Made by a program: the position numbers and the translations under genes
Assembly: GCA_937930135.1 (NCBI GenBank)
Contig: CALGVO010000183.1
Span: forward strand, 1 to 7,203
DNA length: 7,203 bases
Source of the DNA: an uncultured Synechococcus sp.
GTDB lineage: Bacteria > Cyanobacteriota > Cyanobacteriia > PCC-6307 > Cyanobiaceae
Reading direction: 5' to 3'
Part shown: piece by piece, positions 6,260-7,203 of the stretch
Layout: each line of letters starts with the position of its first letter
How positions within the stretch are numbered: position 1 is the first letter of the stretch
Notes under the pieces: generated by a model
Databases searched by the model: none
Seen by the model: the letters and a program-made list of their open reading frames with translations, nothing else
What the model was told of the DNA's origin: nothing

Positions 6260-6477
6260 TTGGGTTGCTGCAGATCGCGACGGATCAGGGCGAGCAGATA
6301 AGAGGGTGCTTTGTAACGGGTGGGAAGACAGCGGTTGAGGGTTTCCAGGTGTCCCCAGCAGACGGTTTTCTGGATGTCCTGGGTGCTGCGACCTTCCTTC
6401 AGCAAGCGGCGCAGCGCCTTGCAATACAAGGGATAGCCCGCCTCCAGTTCACCGATGGTCAGCTTGGTCTGGGCCAT
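6253..6477 (-). CDS. Small conserved cyanobacterial protein, DUF3136-like
   Basis: 74-residue basic protein, function unknown. The sequence LTIGELEAGYPLYCKALRRLL (residues 6-26), then KTVCWGHLETLNRCLPTRYKAPSYLLALI (37-65), matches my memory of the DUF3136 family, which is found in Synechococcus and Prochlorococcus. Cysteines lie at 19, 40 and 50. It looks soluble and mostly helical, with no signal peptide. The ATG at 6475-6477 (minus strand) opens the conserved block almost at once, so the start is likely right, although no good ribosome-binding site is visible. It converges on cbbX with 26 nt between the two stop codons and lies 71 nt downstream of the 169-aa gene on the same strand, so the two may share a transcript. 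The family label is from pattern memory and is not verified. Confidence 0.75.
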   Translation of the reverse strand: MAQTKLTIGELEAGYPLYCKALRRLLKEGRSTQDIQKTVCWGHLETLNRCLPTRYKAPSYLLALIRRDLQQPKV

Positions 6478-6548
6478 GGGGTCACGCAGCGCAACTCCAA
6501 CCTATGCAACCGGCTGCCCCTCGGTCGACCGTTGGCGGATGGCCTGCT

Positions 6549-7058
6549 TCAGCTGTTCGGCCCCAGTCCGGCGAGGTGGAGCACCAGTTGGCTGTGGTGG
6601 TCCCGGGCGAGTTGTTCGATCTCCTGGATCGGCCCCTGCAGCCAGCGCGCAACCTGAAGCATGGCGTTCAGATCAAGGGCGTGATCCACCCCACGCTCCA
6701 GGCCACTGAGACGGCTGAGCTTGCTGCGTTCCACCCCGAGGGATTGGAGCCAGTCGCGCAGTGGCGCACTGAGCTGTTGGTGGCAGGCCTCCAGCCAGAG
6801 ATTCCAGTCGTCGTCTTGGTGAACTGGAATCTGCAGGCTGATCTGGAGGCTTTCGCTGGGATCCAGCAGAGTGGTGGTGACTCGTTGCGGCGTGCTGCCG
6901 GAGTAGAGCAGCTGCCAGCCTTGGCCGATCAGGGTGCGGGCGGCTTGATCACGGAGATCCAGGCTGAGCAGTGAAGCAGTTGACTCTGGGCCAGGGAGTT
7001 GAGCTTCAACTGGCCCGCCGCTGCCCACCCATGGGGTGGTTTGGGAAAGTGATGGCAT
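6549..7058 (-). CDS. Hypothetical protein, 169 aa
   Basis: I do not recognise this protein. It is soluble, with no signal peptide or membrane helix. Residues 1-28 are Pro/Gly/Ser-rich and probably disordered. Residues 30-80 alternate helix and strand-like segments (AARTLIGQGWQLLYSG, then TTTLLDPSESLQISLQIPV). Residues 84-104 are Trp-rich and helical (DWNLWLEACHQQL, LRDWLQ). Residues 105-141 (from LGVERSKLSRLSGLERG to NAMLQVARWL) weakly resemble a Cro/C1-type helix-turn-helix. The C-terminus is a further helix. Amino-acid composition and codon use look like a normal gene, and no competing long plus-strand frame here shows a family signature. The start is ATG at 7056-7058 with no clear Shine-Dalgarno site; it lies about 95 nt from the end of the RidA-like gene. 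Confidence 0.7.
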   Translation of the reverse strand: MPSLSQTTPWVGSGGPVEAQLPGPESTASLLSLDLRDQAARTLIGQGWQLLYSGSTPQRVTTTLLDPSESLQISLQIPVHQDDDWNLWLEACHQQLSAPLRDWLQSLGVERSKLSRLSGLERGVDHALDLNAMLQVARWLQGPIQEIEQLARDHHSQLVLHLAGLGPNS

Positions 7059-7153
7059 TACCGCGGTTCAAAAGCTGAACTCTGACTAAGAGGAAAGGCA
7101 AGGAGGCAGCGGTGAGCTGGATGACACCGTTGCCGAATCCGCACCGGCGGTGG

Positions 7154-7203
7154 TCAGCCCAGGTAGGCGACGCAATCGATCTCCACCCGGGCGCCCTTCG
7201 GCA
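7154..7203 (-). CDS. RidA/YjgF-family protein, C-terminal end only (partial)
   Basis: Only the last 15 codons plus the stop (complement of 7154-7156) are inside the window. They read PKGARVEIDCVAYLG, which matches the usual RidA (YjgF/YER057c/UK114) C-terminus of the form PKxAxVEIExxA. RidA proteins hydrolyse reactive enamine/imine intermediates produced by PLP enzymes. With so little sequence this is a pattern-based call, but the motif and the position just before a stop are characteristic. Confidence 0.6.
   Translation of the reverse strand, partial: PKGARVEIDCVAYLG

Noticed and set aside
6265..6974. Overlapping plus-strand open frames opposite the two small minus-strand genes
   Set aside because: The minus-strand 74-aa frame carries a conserved-looking core and the 169-aa frame has ordinary protein composition. 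The plus-strand frames show no motifs and overlap each other.
7059..7153. Promoter or terminator in the gap between the RidA-like gene and the 169-aa gene
   Set aside because: On the minus strand I saw TTGCCT as a possible -35 but no convincing -10 at the right distance. The CACCG/CGGTG inverted repeat near 7143 has almost no loop and no T-run.
1..7203. CRISPR array, transposon ends, tRNA or phage genes
   Set aside because: No regular spaced repeats, terminal inverted repeats, cloverleaf or mobile-element genes were seen; the plus-strand block is core carbon-fixation sequence.

Overview
The window is a GC-rich (above 60% by eye) segment of an alpha-cyanobacterial chromosome, most likely marine or brackish Synechococcus/Cyanobium. 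Three things point there: an alpha-carboxysome (CsoS1-type) shell gene, a cyanobacterial NDH-1 CO2-uptake gene trio (ndhF4-ndhD4-chpX/cupB), and an acRAF-cbbX pair directly downstream, all on one strand. The base composition argues against low-GC Prochlorococcus.

Layout. Bases 1-431 (+) hold the 3' part of a BMC shell protein whose frame is open upstream of its first in-frame ATG. It carries a Ser/Thr/Arg-rich extension of at least 46 residues, which fits CsoS1E. Bases 480-5006 (+) encode NdhF4, NdhD4 and ChpX/CupB, with gaps of 1 nt and then a 1-nt stop/start overlap. Bases 5038-5334 (+) encode a pterin-dehydratase-like Rubisco assembly factor (acRAF) with a GTG start. Bases 5297-6226 (+) encode CbbX, the AAA+ Rubisco activase, overlapping acRAF by 38 nt. 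After that the strand switches. On the minus strand are a 74-aa DUF3136-like protein (6253-6477), an unrecognised 169-aa protein (6549-7058), and the last 15 codons of what looks like a RidA/YjgF-family gene (7154-7203, running off the window).

How they fit together. The plus-strand genes form a CO2-concentrating block. The NdhF4/NdhD4/CupB form of NDH-1 hydrates CO2 to bicarbonate at the thylakoid, using electron and proton transfer energy. Bicarbonate then enters the alpha-carboxysome, whose shell includes CsoS1-type proteins. acRAF and CbbX act on the Rubisco inside or destined for it. The tight spacing suggests one polycistronic unit continuing from the cso operon upstream. The minus-strand genes converge on cbbX and look unrelated. 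No tRNA, rRNA, CRISPR array, insertion sequence or phage feature was seen. The points most worth following are the repeat-bearing N-terminal tail of the shell protein, a red-type activase (CbbX) in what is presumably a green-type Rubisco locus, and the 169-aa orphan.
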